From JBBDMU01 sp040878115 (GTDB lineage: Bacteria > Bacteroidota > Rhodothermia > Balneolales > Natronogracilivirgulaceae), in assembly GCA_040878115.1 (NCBI GenBank), contig JBBDMV010000110.1, positions 1-16,555 on the forward strand: a stretch of 16,555 nucleotides of DNA, in the 5' to 3' direction. A program made the position numbers and the translations under genes. The notes beneath the pieces were generated by a model. That model worked only from the letters and a program-made list of their open reading frames with translations, was not told where the DNA came from and searched no databases. Of the stretch, positions 1 through 6,443 are shown piece after piece (positions within the stretch are counted from its first letter, which is position 1; every line of letters begins with the position of its first letter).

Positions 1-52
1 GAGCAACGGACTGAAAATCCGTGTGTCGGCGGTTCGATTCCGCCCGGTCCCA
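1..52 (+). tRNA. tRNA-Phe (GAA), 3' part only
   Basis: The anticodon arm, variable loop, T arm and 3' acceptor strand can be folded by eye. The anticodon stem is ACGGA (6-10) with TCCGT (18-22), around the loop CTGAAAA (11-17) with anticodon GAA at 13-15. The T stem is GGCGG (28-32) with CCGCC (40-44), around TTCGATT. The acceptor strand CGGTCCC (45-51) is followed by discriminator A52. The D arm and 5' acceptor strand lie before the window. CCA is not encoded in full, since the sequence reads A-CA-G after the acceptor strand. Confidence 0.93.
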
Positions 53-64
53 CAGATGATATGG

Positions 65-107
65 AGCCTTGTACGCTATTTAATTATAGATGTGCAGGGC
101 TTTTTTT
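65..107 (+). terminator. Intrinsic terminator after tRNA-Phe
   Basis: A 10-bp stem pairs 65-74 (AGCCTTGTAC) with 92-101 (GTGCAGGGCT), using G-U pairs at two or three positions. The upper stem may extend by four pairs (76-79 with 86-89). A run of T follows directly at 101-107. The position 13 nt after the tRNA suits termination of the tRNA transcript. Confidence 0.85.
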
Positions 108-126
108 ATTTTAGGCTATGTTTAAC

Positions 127-151
127 GTAGACTTTTGAGCTAAAAGTTTAC
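127..151. other. Hairpin of unknown role
   Basis: The sequence GTAGACTTTT (127-136) pairs with AAAAGTTTAC (142-151) over 10 bp, with one G-U pair and a 5-nt loop GAGCT. No T-run follows on either strand, so it is not a standard terminator. It could be a structured leader, a protein-binding inverted repeat, or a remnant of a small repeat element. Confidence 0.4.
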
Positions 152-526
152 ATTACAAAAAAATCTATATGGTTCCGGAACGGTCATGAATGAAATCGGC
201 AAGAGAGTTAAAAAAAATTCTTACGAGATGTAATTTAACCGTACCTGCAAAAAACTAAAGGCATCCCAGAATGACCTGGTTTCTTAGGTGATATCAAGAA
301 AAATTAGATTTATTTAAAAAGATGTTATCTTGCCTTTATATCAGTTATCAAAAGTAGATGAATATCAATAAGCATAGAGCTTTAACGAACTTCTCATGTT
401 TCTTTTTTTCCCTATGACAACTAATTCTACTTCTGATCCTGAAAAGTCCGGAATAGCTTTGTTATTTACATATAAAACCCGATGGCAAAGTAGATAACGG
501 CCTTCATATACTTGAAATATCGTCGT

Positions 527-534
527 TATATTTG
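527..534 (+). promoter_or_regulatory. Bacteroidota-type -7 box TATATTTG before kaiC
   Basis: TATATTTG matches the TAnnTTTG consensus known for the housekeeping sigma factor of Bacteroidetes. A clear TTTG at the usual -33 spacing is not seen, though TTG occurs at 512-514. Transcription would start at about 537-541. That leaves almost no leader before the ATG at 543 but about 20 nt before the ATG at 561. This is the only plausible promoter seen for the five-gene operon. Confidence 0.45.
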
Positions 535-542
535 TCATATAA

Positions 543-2015
543 ATGACCCATGGATACGTTATGAATCAACCTGCTAATCACAAAATTGATGGGGAATCCT
601 ATTCTGTAGAACCCCGATCTCTACCCAAAACACCGACGAAAATCGGGGGGCTGGACGAAGTGCTGCATGGTGGATTGCCTACGCAGCGATTGACTATTAT
701 TAATGGTGGCCCCGGGGCAGGCAAGACCGTTCTTGGTCTGGAATTACTGATTCGCGGAGCTGAATCGGGGCGATCCTCGGTGTTCATTTCTTTCGAAGAA
801 ACACGCGAGGCGGTGCGGCATAATGCACTTGCACTGGGTTGGGATTTGGCTTCGATGGAGGAGGAGGGTAAATTGGCCCTGATCAATCCTGAAATCGATT
901 TCGAAGCGGTTGCGTCCGGAAAATTCAGTATTGAAGGACTATGCGCCATTCTAGCGGGCCAGGCCCGGCGAATCGGCGCCCAATTGATTGTCATCGACGC
1001 TATCGATATGTTACTGCGGCTGTTTAACGAACCTGCCCGTGCCCGCAATCAACTAATCATCTTGCAACGCTGGCTGAGCGAACAAAAGATAACAGCCGTT
1101 ATGACAGTCAAGGCAGGGGGTATACAGCGTGACTATGATTATCTCGATTTCATGGCCGATTGCGTTATTCAAATGGACCAGAGGGTCCTTGAACAAGTCA
1201 ACACACGACGGCTGCTCATAAAGAAATACCGCGGCTCTGATTTTGCCAGTCGGGAGCATCCTTTTGTAATATCGAAGCGGGGGATCGTGGTCATGCCCCT
1301 CTCCTCTGTCGACCTGGTGCAGCAATCAACCGGGAAGTTTGTTTCAACCGGGGATGCCAAATTGGATGCTGTATTCGGCGGAGGTTATCGAAAAGGTTCG
1401 TCTATCCTGATTAGCGGACCGAGCGGAAGCGGCAAAACCACACTGGCTTTTATGCTTACAACCGCAGCCGCTCGTCTCGGTGAACGGGTGCTTTACCTGA
1501 GTTTTGAACAATCAGAACAGGCGCTTGTCAGTGAAATGCTAAGCGTGGGCTTAAATCTTAAATCTTTGCTTGAAAAAAATGCTTTGCGCATCACACCGGT
1601 CATGCCCGAATCAATGGGCATGGAGGAACATTTATATCGCATCATTCAAGAGATAGAGGAATACAAACCAGAACATCTTGTATTGGACGCCATTTCCGCG
1701 ACCAACCGTATCGGGTCTGAACAGGCAGCAATAGAATTTTTAATTCGCCTACATCATACGGCTATAAAACGTGGAATCACCTGTATCTATACGAACCAAA
1801 TATTCTCTGCAATGGAAAACAAGTTAGAGATCAGCGACGTCAAGATTTCCTCGCTTGTGGATTCGGCTATCCTTTTAAACTATTTCAGGGAAAAAGATCG
1901 TGTCGGCCGTACTTTACTGATGCTGAAATCACGCGGCACCCGGCATTCCCATAAATATCATGAATTTTGGATCACTGATAATGGGATCATCATTGAGGAT
2001 TCCACAAACAAGTAA
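543..2015 (+). CDS. kaiC: KaiC-like double RecA-domain ATPase/autokinase
   Basis: The protein has two tandem KaiC (RecA-fold) domains, like the cyanobacterial clock protein, and probably forms a hexamer that hydrolyses ATP in the first domain and autophosphorylates in the second. CI has Walker A GGPGAGKT (55-62), the carboxylate pair E85-E86 in SFEET and Walker B D152. CII has Walker A GPSGSGKT (292-299), E322-Q323 in SFEQS and Walker B D382. The phosphosite loop reads SDVKISS: S436-S437 align with S431-T432 of Synechococcus KaiC and S431 aligns with its T426. The protein stops soon after ITDNG, so the A-loop and tail of the 519-residue cyanobacterial protein (about 45 residues) are missing, which argues for KaiA independence. 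It is first in an operon with kaiB, a histidine kinase, a receiver and a ZIP transporter. An ATG at 561 (codon 7) with GGA six bases upstream is a credible alternative start, because the promoter box at 527-534 leaves almost no leader for 543. Confidence 0.93.
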   Translation: MTHGYVMNQPANHKIDGESYSVEPRSLPKTPTKIGGLDEVLHGGLPTQRLTIINGGPGAGKTVLGLELLIRGAESGRSSVFISFEETREAVRHNALALGWDLASMEEEGKLALINPEIDFEAVASGKFSIEGLCAILAGQARRIGAQLIVIDAIDMLLRLFNEPARARNQLIILQRWLSEQKITAVMTVKAGGIQRDYDYLDFMADCVIQMDQRVLEQVNTRRLLIKKYRGSDFASREHPFVISKRGIVVMPLSSVDLVQQSTGKFVSTGDAKLDAVFGGGYRKGSSILISGPSGSGKTTLAFMLTTAAARLGERVLYLSFEQSEQALVSEMLSVGLNLKSLLEKNALRITPVMPESMGMEEHLYRIIQEIEEYKPEHLVLDAISATNRIGSEQAAIEFLIRLHHTAIKRGITCIYTNQIFSAMENKLEISDVKISSLVDSAILLNYFREKDRVGRTLLMLKSRGTRHSHKYHEFWITDNGIIIEDSTNK

Positions 2016-2022
2016 AGAACCT

Positions 2023-2352
2023 ATGAATTCAGATGCGGGGCAGAAGGTAGAGAAACCGGAGCAAGTGCATTACTCATTGATCCTGTTCGTGATTAGTGAG
2101 GGAGACCATTCAAAACGGGCTCGGGAGAACCTTGAGCGCCTTTGCGAGCAATGGCTGCCACAGCGCCACCATATCAAGGTTGTTGACGTTGTGGAGGATT
2201 TTCAAACCGCTCTTGACTACAACATATTACTGACACCTTCTGTTGTCGTTACGAGTCCGGAACCCCTAAAGATCATCCATGGTGATCTTTCCGATGCTCG
2301 TAAATTTGCCGAAGTCTTGAATCTTTACGAAGAAGGAAAAGATGACAGATAA
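2023..2352 (+). CDS. kaiB: KaiB homologue (thioredoxin-like clock protein)
   Basis: This is a 109-residue KaiB-family protein that would bind the KaiC ring and modulate its phosphorylation state. The C-terminal half aligns closely with cyanobacterial KaiB: KVVDV (52-56), the TPS motif with the cis-proline P72, and IIHGDLSD (84-91). Residues matching Synechococcus G88 and D90, which hold the inactive tetramer fold, appear to be V98 and N100, so the fold-switched, KaiC-binding form may be favoured. The frame is open upstream to an ATG at 1960 inside kaiC, but the ATG at 2023, 7 nt after the kaiC stop, gives the length typical of KaiB (about 100 residues), so it is chosen. Its Shine-Dalgarno is weak (AAAGAA), which suggests translational coupling to kaiC. 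The kinase gene begins inside its last codons, with an 11-nt overlap. Confidence 0.87.
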   Translation: MNSDAGQKVEKPEQVHYSLILFVISEGDHSKRARENLERLCEQWLPQRHHIKVVDVVEDFQTALDYNILLTPSVVVTSPEPLKIIHGDLSDARKFAEVLNLYEEGKDDR

Positions 2353-3511
2353 ATCATCCAGAGAGGTTGAACTGGAAAAGCGCCTAAAGGAGGCCGAAGA
2401 GACCCTCGATGCATTACGCAACCATAAAGTGGATGCGGTTATCGGCACAAACCAGGTCGCCCTGCTTCGGCTGAAGCAGGTGGAGGACCAACTTAAAGAT
2501 CAAATTCAAATTTCCGGCAACCGCCTAAAAGAAATCGAGACCATTTACCAGAATGTACCTGTTGGCTTATGCGTGCTGGATCGCAACCTGAGGTTTTCCC
2601 GGGTCAATGACCACCTTGCAAGGATGAATGAAATACCTGTCGAAGAGCACCTGGGCCAGCCAATGCGTGAACTCCTTCCTGGATTCTTTGAGAACGTTAA
2701 GGCAGACTTGTACCGGGTGATCGAAACGAATAAGCCTCTGTTGAATATAGAGGTGAGCGGCCAAACACCTGCACGGCCGGGAGTTGAACGTCATTGGCTG
2801 GCACACTGTCTGCCACTGCTTAATCAGCAGGGGCATATGGTTGGGATCAACATGGTGATCGAAGAAATTACCGAGCGGAAGAAAGCCGAGCAGACACAAC
2901 GCCTCTTGCTCGGTGAACTTAACCACCGTATCAAAAATAATATTGCGACCATTCAGGCGATCGCTGACCAGACATTGCAGCAATCGGAAAATCCGGAAGA
3001 GTTCGTCGACAGCTTCAAAGGGCGACTGCATATACTTGCTCGTTCCCACACACTTCTCACCAGGTCGAAATGGGAAGGCGCATATGTTGAGGATATCCTG
3101 AACAAACAATTAATATTAAATGAAAAGAACGATCGGGTTGAATATTTCGGTCCTAAGATATTCCTCTCTTCCCAGACCGCGCTGCATTTGGCCCTCGTTC
3201 TACATGAACTGGGTACCAATGCCAGTAAACATGGTGCATTATCTGCCCCATCAGGGCGTTTGAACGTGAGATGGCGCATTCGTACCACCAACAATGGCAC
3301 TGATATGCAACTTGACTGGGTTGAGCAAGGCGGCCCTCCCGTCGAGGCTGTCCGCCAGCGGGGATTCGGCATGACCCTGATCGAGCAAAGCCTCATAACG
3401 GTTGGGGGAGAAACCAGGCTCCACTTTAACCCTTCAGGTTTACATTGTGAAATTACTCTTCCACTGTCAGATGATCAAAACCATAACGAAAACCATATCG
3501 GTTCACAATGA
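2342..3511 (+). CDS. PAS-domain sensor histidine kinase, HWE family
   Basis: This 389-residue kinase is soluble, with no signal peptide or membrane helix, so it should act in the cytoplasm. Residues 5-65 are charged and helical, probably coiled coil, and include LDALRNHKVDAVIG, a motif common before PAS domains. A PAS domain spans about 65-182 (QNVPVGLCVLD, ending in ITERKKAE). The phosphoacceptor motif GELNHRIKNN has H195. The ATPase part shows HELGTNASKHGALS (288-301), the W326-x-E328 signature and GFGMTLIE (341-348); His, Trp and Glu together define the HWE family. Unlike cyanobacterial SasA, it has no KaiB-like N-terminal domain, so a link to KaiC must work differently. The start has a good Shine-Dalgarno (AAGGA at 2333-2337). 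It overlaps kaiB by 11 nt and the receiver gene by 4 nt, which marks that receiver as its likely phosphotransfer partner. Confidence 0.92.
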   Translation: MTDKSSREVELEKRLKEAEETLDALRNHKVDAVIGTNQVALLRLKQVEDQLKDQIQISGNRLKEIETIYQNVPVGLCVLDRNLRFSRVNDHLARMNEIPVEEHLGQPMRELLPGFFENVKADLYRVIETNKPLLNIEVSGQTPARPGVERHWLAHCLPLLNQQGHMVGINMVIEEITERKKAEQTQRLLLGELNHRIKNNIATIQAIADQTLQQSENPEEFVDSFKGRLHILARSHTLLTRSKWEGAYVEDILNKQLILNEKNDRVEYFGPKIFLSSQTALHLALVLHELGTNASKHGALSAPSGRLNVRWRIRTTNNGTDMQLDWVEQGGPPVEAVRQRGFGMTLIEQSLITVGGETRLHFNPSGLHCEITLPLSDDQNHNENHIGSQ

Positions 3512-3882
3512 GTTATAAACGCATCCTTCTCGTTGAAGATGAATTTTTGGTTGGCCTTAATATTCAATCGACTCTTACCAACGCCGGTTTTGAGGTATTC
3601 GGCCCGGCTTTGAATGCACAAGCAGCCCTAAAGCTTATCGCTGAAAATGATTTTAATGCCGCCGTGCTGGATGTTAATCTCGGTGGTCGAAGCAGCGACG
3701 GAATAGCCTCCAAATTGGCGGCCCTCGATATTCCCTTCCTCCTCCTAACAGGTTACGACCGGGAGAACCTGCCAACTGAACTTGCCAATGCTCCGCTCAT
3801 GGAGAAACCTTTTGACGAGAACGAGCTGGTCGAGATGATTATAAGGCTGTCTACGCAGAACGACAAAAGATCCGGGAAATGA
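3508..3882 (+). CDS. Stand-alone response regulator receiver protein
   Basis: This 124-residue protein is a single receiver (CheY-like) domain with nothing attached. Seen are the acidic pair E10-D11, phosphoacceptor D55 in VLDVNLGG, T81, and K100 in the MEKPF motif. Around T81 it reads PFLLLTGY, close to the PFxFATGY motif that defines FATGUY single-domain regulators, which in alphaproteobacteria act with HWE kinases in stress signalling. It overlaps the kinase stop by 4 nt (ATGA), so the two form a cognate pair. With no DNA-binding or enzymatic output domain, it must act by protein contact or serve as a phosphate shuttle or sink. It could also feed back on KaiC or KaiB; that is inference. 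Confidence 0.93.
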   Translation: MSYKRILLVEDEFLVGLNIQSTLTNAGFEVFGPALNAQAALKLIAENDFNAAVLDVNLGGRSSDGIASKLAALDIPFLLLTGYDRENLPTELANAPLMEKPFDENELVEMIIRLSTQNDKRSGK

Positions 3883-4694
3883 TCGAGTTCATCCAGCAAT
3901 TTCATCCTGTCACACAGGCATTGGTAGCAACGCTCTTTACCTGGAGCATAACGGCTGCCGGTGCGGCCCTTGTTTACCTGACAAAGGAGATAAACCCCGC
4001 AGTGATGGATTCGATGCTGGGCTTTGCTGCCGGTGTCATGATTGCAGCCAGTTTCTGGTCGTTACTTGCTCCCGGGATACAAATGGCAGAAGAAATGGGA
4101 CAGACCCCGTGGCTTATGGCAGCCATAGGGTTTCTGAGCGGAGGGCTTATGATGAGAGGGATTGACATGATCCTGCCGCACCTGCACCCTAAAGAGGACC
4201 TGCATAAGGCTGAAGGAATAAAAACCTCATGGAACCGGAGTACACTGTTAGTATCGGCCATCACCCTGCATAATATTCCTGAAGGTCTGGCTGTAGGTGT
4301 GGCATTCGGAGCGGTAGCAGCAGATTTATCTACCGCAACACTGGGTGGAGCTGTAGCCCTCGCCATTGGGATCGGCCTTCAGAATTTCCCTGAAGGTACT
4401 GCCGTTTCCATGCCTCTCAGGCGGGAGGGCATGAGCCGGTCTAAAAGTTTCCTCATCGGACAAGCATCGGGAATGGTCGAGCCTGTAGCGGGTGTGGCCG
4501 GAGCTTTTTTTGTATTGCAGATCCAATCGATACTCCCTTTTACACTCTGCTTTGCTGCTGGTGCCATGATATTTGTGGTCGTAGAAGAACTTATACCGGA
4601 ATCACAAAAAGACGGAAATAATACCGATCTGGTAACCATGGCCACACTTACCGGATTTACGGTCATGATGGTCCTGGATGTTGCACTAGGTTAA
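3879..4694 (+). CDS. ZIP-family divalent metal transporter (GufA-like)
   Basis: This 271-residue inner-membrane protein of about eight helices would import Zn2+, Fe2+ or Mn2+. The hallmark metal-binding motifs are present: HNIPEG (131-136) in helix 4 and QNFPEG (168-173) in helix 5, plus E201 in GMVEP and E236-E237 in VVVEEL. The histidine-rich segment LPHLHPKEDLH (99-109) sits in the loop between helices 3 and 4, where ZIP proteins usually carry a variable metal-binding loop. The length and motifs fit the bacterial GufA subgroup better than ZupT. The start overlaps the receiver stop by 4 nt (ATGA), so it is translated from the kai transcript. Why a metal importer belongs there is unknown. 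No clear terminator follows before the convergent porin gene. Confidence 0.9.
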   Translation: MIEFIQQFHPVTQALVATLFTWSITAAGAALVYLTKEINPAVMDSMLGFAAGVMIAASFWSLLAPGIQMAEEMGQTPWLMAAIGFLSGGLMMRGIDMILPHLHPKEDLHKAEGIKTSWNRSTLLVSAITLHNIPEGLAVGVAFGAVAADLSTATLGGAVALAIGIGLQNFPEGTAVSMPLRREGMSRSKSFLIGQASGMVEPVAGVAGAFFVLQIQSILPFTLCFAAGAMIFVVVEELIPESQKDGNNTDLVTMATLTGFTVMMVLDVALG

Positions 4695-4795
4695 GTTTTC
4701 CCGTGACTACTGACTCCAGCCGAGGTTCAACATAGTTTAAGCAAGAATTCAAATATGTTGTTGATCACCGACTGCTAATTAATGTTTACCCGGCT

Positions 4796-5914
4796 TTAGA
4801 ACTTAAGCTGAACCTCTACCAGAAAGTATGCATCCTGTCCGAAATCTATATCACCTTGATCATATTGCGATAAATACTGAATCCGGGTCTTTAGATCGTG
4901 GTCCCTGTGGTAAATATTTAATCCAATGCCCATTTCACTTTCATTGGTATCAGGATCTTCCGCATCCAAGCGAAGATCGGAGTAGCGGGCAACCAGCTCC
5001 AGTCGCTGTGGTTTGATAAAGTAACCGGCTGAAGTCATATAAGCCCAGCCATGGTAATCATCAACGTCTATGGCCTCTGGGTTGACTTTTCGCAAAAAAC
5101 CATCAGCGGTCACGGATAAACCCATCCAACGTAAACTTATGTCACTGGTCCCGGTTATCCAGTCTGCCCTGTTGTTACTTAACGCTGTACGGCCAATAGC
5201 CCAGTCCCTGGATTCGTTTTTATTAGCTGCCTGAATCCCAAGGCCAAAAGAAAGGTTGGGTTCTGCAAAATGCTCTAAGGCCGTTTCATCTTCAGGCACT
5301 TCACCATTCACCGCCGCAACTAACCTGCCTGATATAACATTGCCAGAGCTATTGCTTTGAGTAAAATCGGGGCCGGCTCCATCAAAAATGCCGGCCTGGT
5401 AGCTTAGGGAATTTTTCTCATTACGTCCGTGAAACATTAAGCCAAAATCACGCCCTGACGGAAAGCCAAAGGTTTCCGATGGTACCCCACGCTCTACAAA
5501 ATGATGTCGTGAAGAGCTAATAAAACGATACCAATGAAAAGGTACAGGGACTAATCCGAAACGAAATTGCGCCTGTGCATTATAAGCGTAATTAATCCAG
5601 GCATCTTCAAGACCTACTGTCCGGGCAAATTCCGGTCTGATTCTATAGGATATTTGTTCTCCAAACAATTGTCCGCTGAAATCCAGTCGGATTCGCCGAA
5701 GGTAAAAGCTGCTTAAATTTTCGTAGTCTTTCAGGAAGGTGTATTCGTAACGGGATTGTAATAAGCCAGATGTATTAAGTCTTTCGGCGTTATTGAATGA
5801 CTTGTTGTCTTGTTGATAGTTTTCATCATTTGAATTTACTTCATTCTGTGCAAAAACCAATGATGAAAAGACGGTTGTTATGCTAATGGTTAGTAAAACT
5901 TTTATTAAAATCAC
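4796..5914 (-). CDS. Outer-membrane porin, OprO/OprP-like
   Basis: This 372-residue protein carries a signal peptide with predicted cleavage at VFA|Q (22/23) and ends in the aromatic residue typical of outer-membrane barrels (VQLKF). The body alternates polar and hydrophobic residues. The segments YLRRIRLDFSGQLFGE, EDAWINYAY, FRFGLVPVPF and SGRDFGLMFHG resemble the phosphate-selective porin O/P family. Substrate specificity cannot be read from the sequence, and many family members in Bacteroidota are not phosphate-specific. The start codon is GTG with no visible Shine-Dalgarno. It stands alone, separated from the next minus-strand gene by a terminator at 5991-6027. Regulation is not visible. 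Confidence 0.8.
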   Translation of the reverse strand: MILIKVLLTISITTVFSSLVFAQNEVNSNDENYQQDNKSFNNAERLNTSGLLQSRYEYTFLKDYENLSSFYLRRIRLDFSGQLFGEQISYRIRPEFARTVGLEDAWINYAYNAQAQFRFGLVPVPFHWYRFISSSRHHFVERGVPSETFGFPSGRDFGLMFHGRNEKNSLSYQAGIFDGAGPDFTQSNSSGNVISGRLVAAVNGEVPEDETALEHFAEPNLSFGLGIQAANKNESRDWAIGRTALSNNRADWITGTSDISLRWMGLSVTADGFLRKVNPEAIDVDDYHGWAYMTSAGYFIKPQRLELVARYSDLRLDAEDPDTNESEMGIGLNIYHRDHDLKTRIQYLSQYDQGDIDFGQDAYFLVEVQLKF

Positions 5915-5990
5915 TGAACAGCTATTAAAGGGTTAGTTCTAATGACTAAGCAATTGAGATTGACTGCATAAAGTAGTTGTCTTGGAGGTA

Positions 5991-6027
5991 AAATAAAAAA
6001 GAAAAAAGGAGAACCTTCGAATTCTCC
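5991..6027 (-). terminator. Intrinsic terminator on the minus strand
   Basis: Read on the minus strand, GGAGAA (6027-6022) pairs with TTCTCC (6013-6008) over 6 bp around an 8-nt loop. It is followed by TTTTTTC and then a further run of T (6007 down to 5991). It lies about 140 nt downstream of the small membrane-protein gene at 6169 and upstream of the porin, so it would keep the two minus-strand units separate. Confidence 0.65.
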
Positions 6028-6168
6028 CTTAATAGTGATTGTAGGTTATCAGTTGAGTTTGGTTTGTATAAAAATGCCCTCTGAAAAAGGAAACCTTACC
6101 GTTGACTGATAAATTGGGAGTGAATTAGATAAAATAAGGTGGTCTCGTCACTGATTGTCGGACACGCC

Positions 6169-6387
6169 CTACTTTTCCCCTTTCTCGTGTTTAAATGGAT
6201 CTTCTGCTATTCCTAAAGTCCTGGTTATGTTTGCAGCCAGCAAAAGTCCAAGGCCGAACCCCAGCGCCGAAGTACCCACAATAAACATACTGGATTGATG
6301 CCCGGACTGCAATAGTAAGCTAACTGGTGTAATTAGCAGTCCTGCTGCCAGCAATAAACCACCTATTACTCTCATCGTTTTATTCAC
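6169..6387 (-). CDS. Small two-helix membrane protein, unknown function
   Basis: This is a 72-residue protein I do not recognise. It has two hydrophobic segments, about residues 6-26 (VIGGLLLAAGLLITPVSLLL region) and 35-53 (FIVGTSALGFGLGLLLAAN region), joined by a short polar turn SGHQSS. A charged tail rich in Lys and Glu follows, so both ends are probably on the same side of the inner membrane. The start is GTG with a strong purine block AAAAGGGGGAG just upstream; an ATG four codons later is possible. The stop is TAG. A terminator lies downstream. The helical pattern and Shine-Dalgarno support a real gene, but nothing points to a role. Confidence 0.6.
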   Translation of the reverse strand: MNKTMRVIGGLLLAAGLLITPVSLLLQSGHQSSMFIVGTSALGFGLGLLLAANITRTLGIAEDPFKHEKGEK

Positions 6388-6443
6388 GCTCCCCCTTTTG
6401 CATTTAAAAGTGAATAAAAATAGCTCCTAAACAATCCATCATC

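Larger units (their letters stand above)
108..542. other. AT-rich gap before the kai operon
   Basis: This stretch holds no intact gene. Visible in it are a 10-bp hairpin (127-151), a stop-riddled frame from 186 to about 413 whose fragments recall an XRE-type helix-turn-helix protein, and a promoter box at 527-534. A 27-codon open frame at 414-497 (start ATG, stop TAA) shows no recognisable signature and is not called as a gene. Confidence 0.6.

Noticed and set aside
1..60. Integrated element using tRNA-Phe as attachment site
   Set aside because: No second copy of the tRNA 3' end, no integrase and no foreign gene cluster were seen in the window; the relic HTH frame alone is too weak.
599..1048. 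149-codon open frame on the minus strand inside kaiC
   Set aside because: It lies wholly opposite a gene with clear KaiC motifs, has low-complexity Ser/Arg/Pro composition typical of antisense shadows, and shows no start signals.
1960..2022. Upstream start for kaiB inside kaiC
   Set aside because: It would add 21 residues that encode no KaiB sequence and would overlap kaiC by 56 nt; the ATG at 2023 gives the family length.
2567..3396. Minus-strand open frames of 180 and 147 codons opposite the histidine kinase
   Set aside because: The plus strand holds all HWE kinase motifs; the antisense translations show no domain.
543..4694. A kaiA gene in or near the operon
   Set aside because: All five frames are accounted for by other families, and KaiC lacks the KaiA-binding tail.
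4728..4760. CAACATA/TATGTTG inverted repeat between the ZIP and porin genes as a bidirectional terminator
   Set aside because: The stem has only 7 AT-rich pairs with a 19-nt loop and no T-run on either side.
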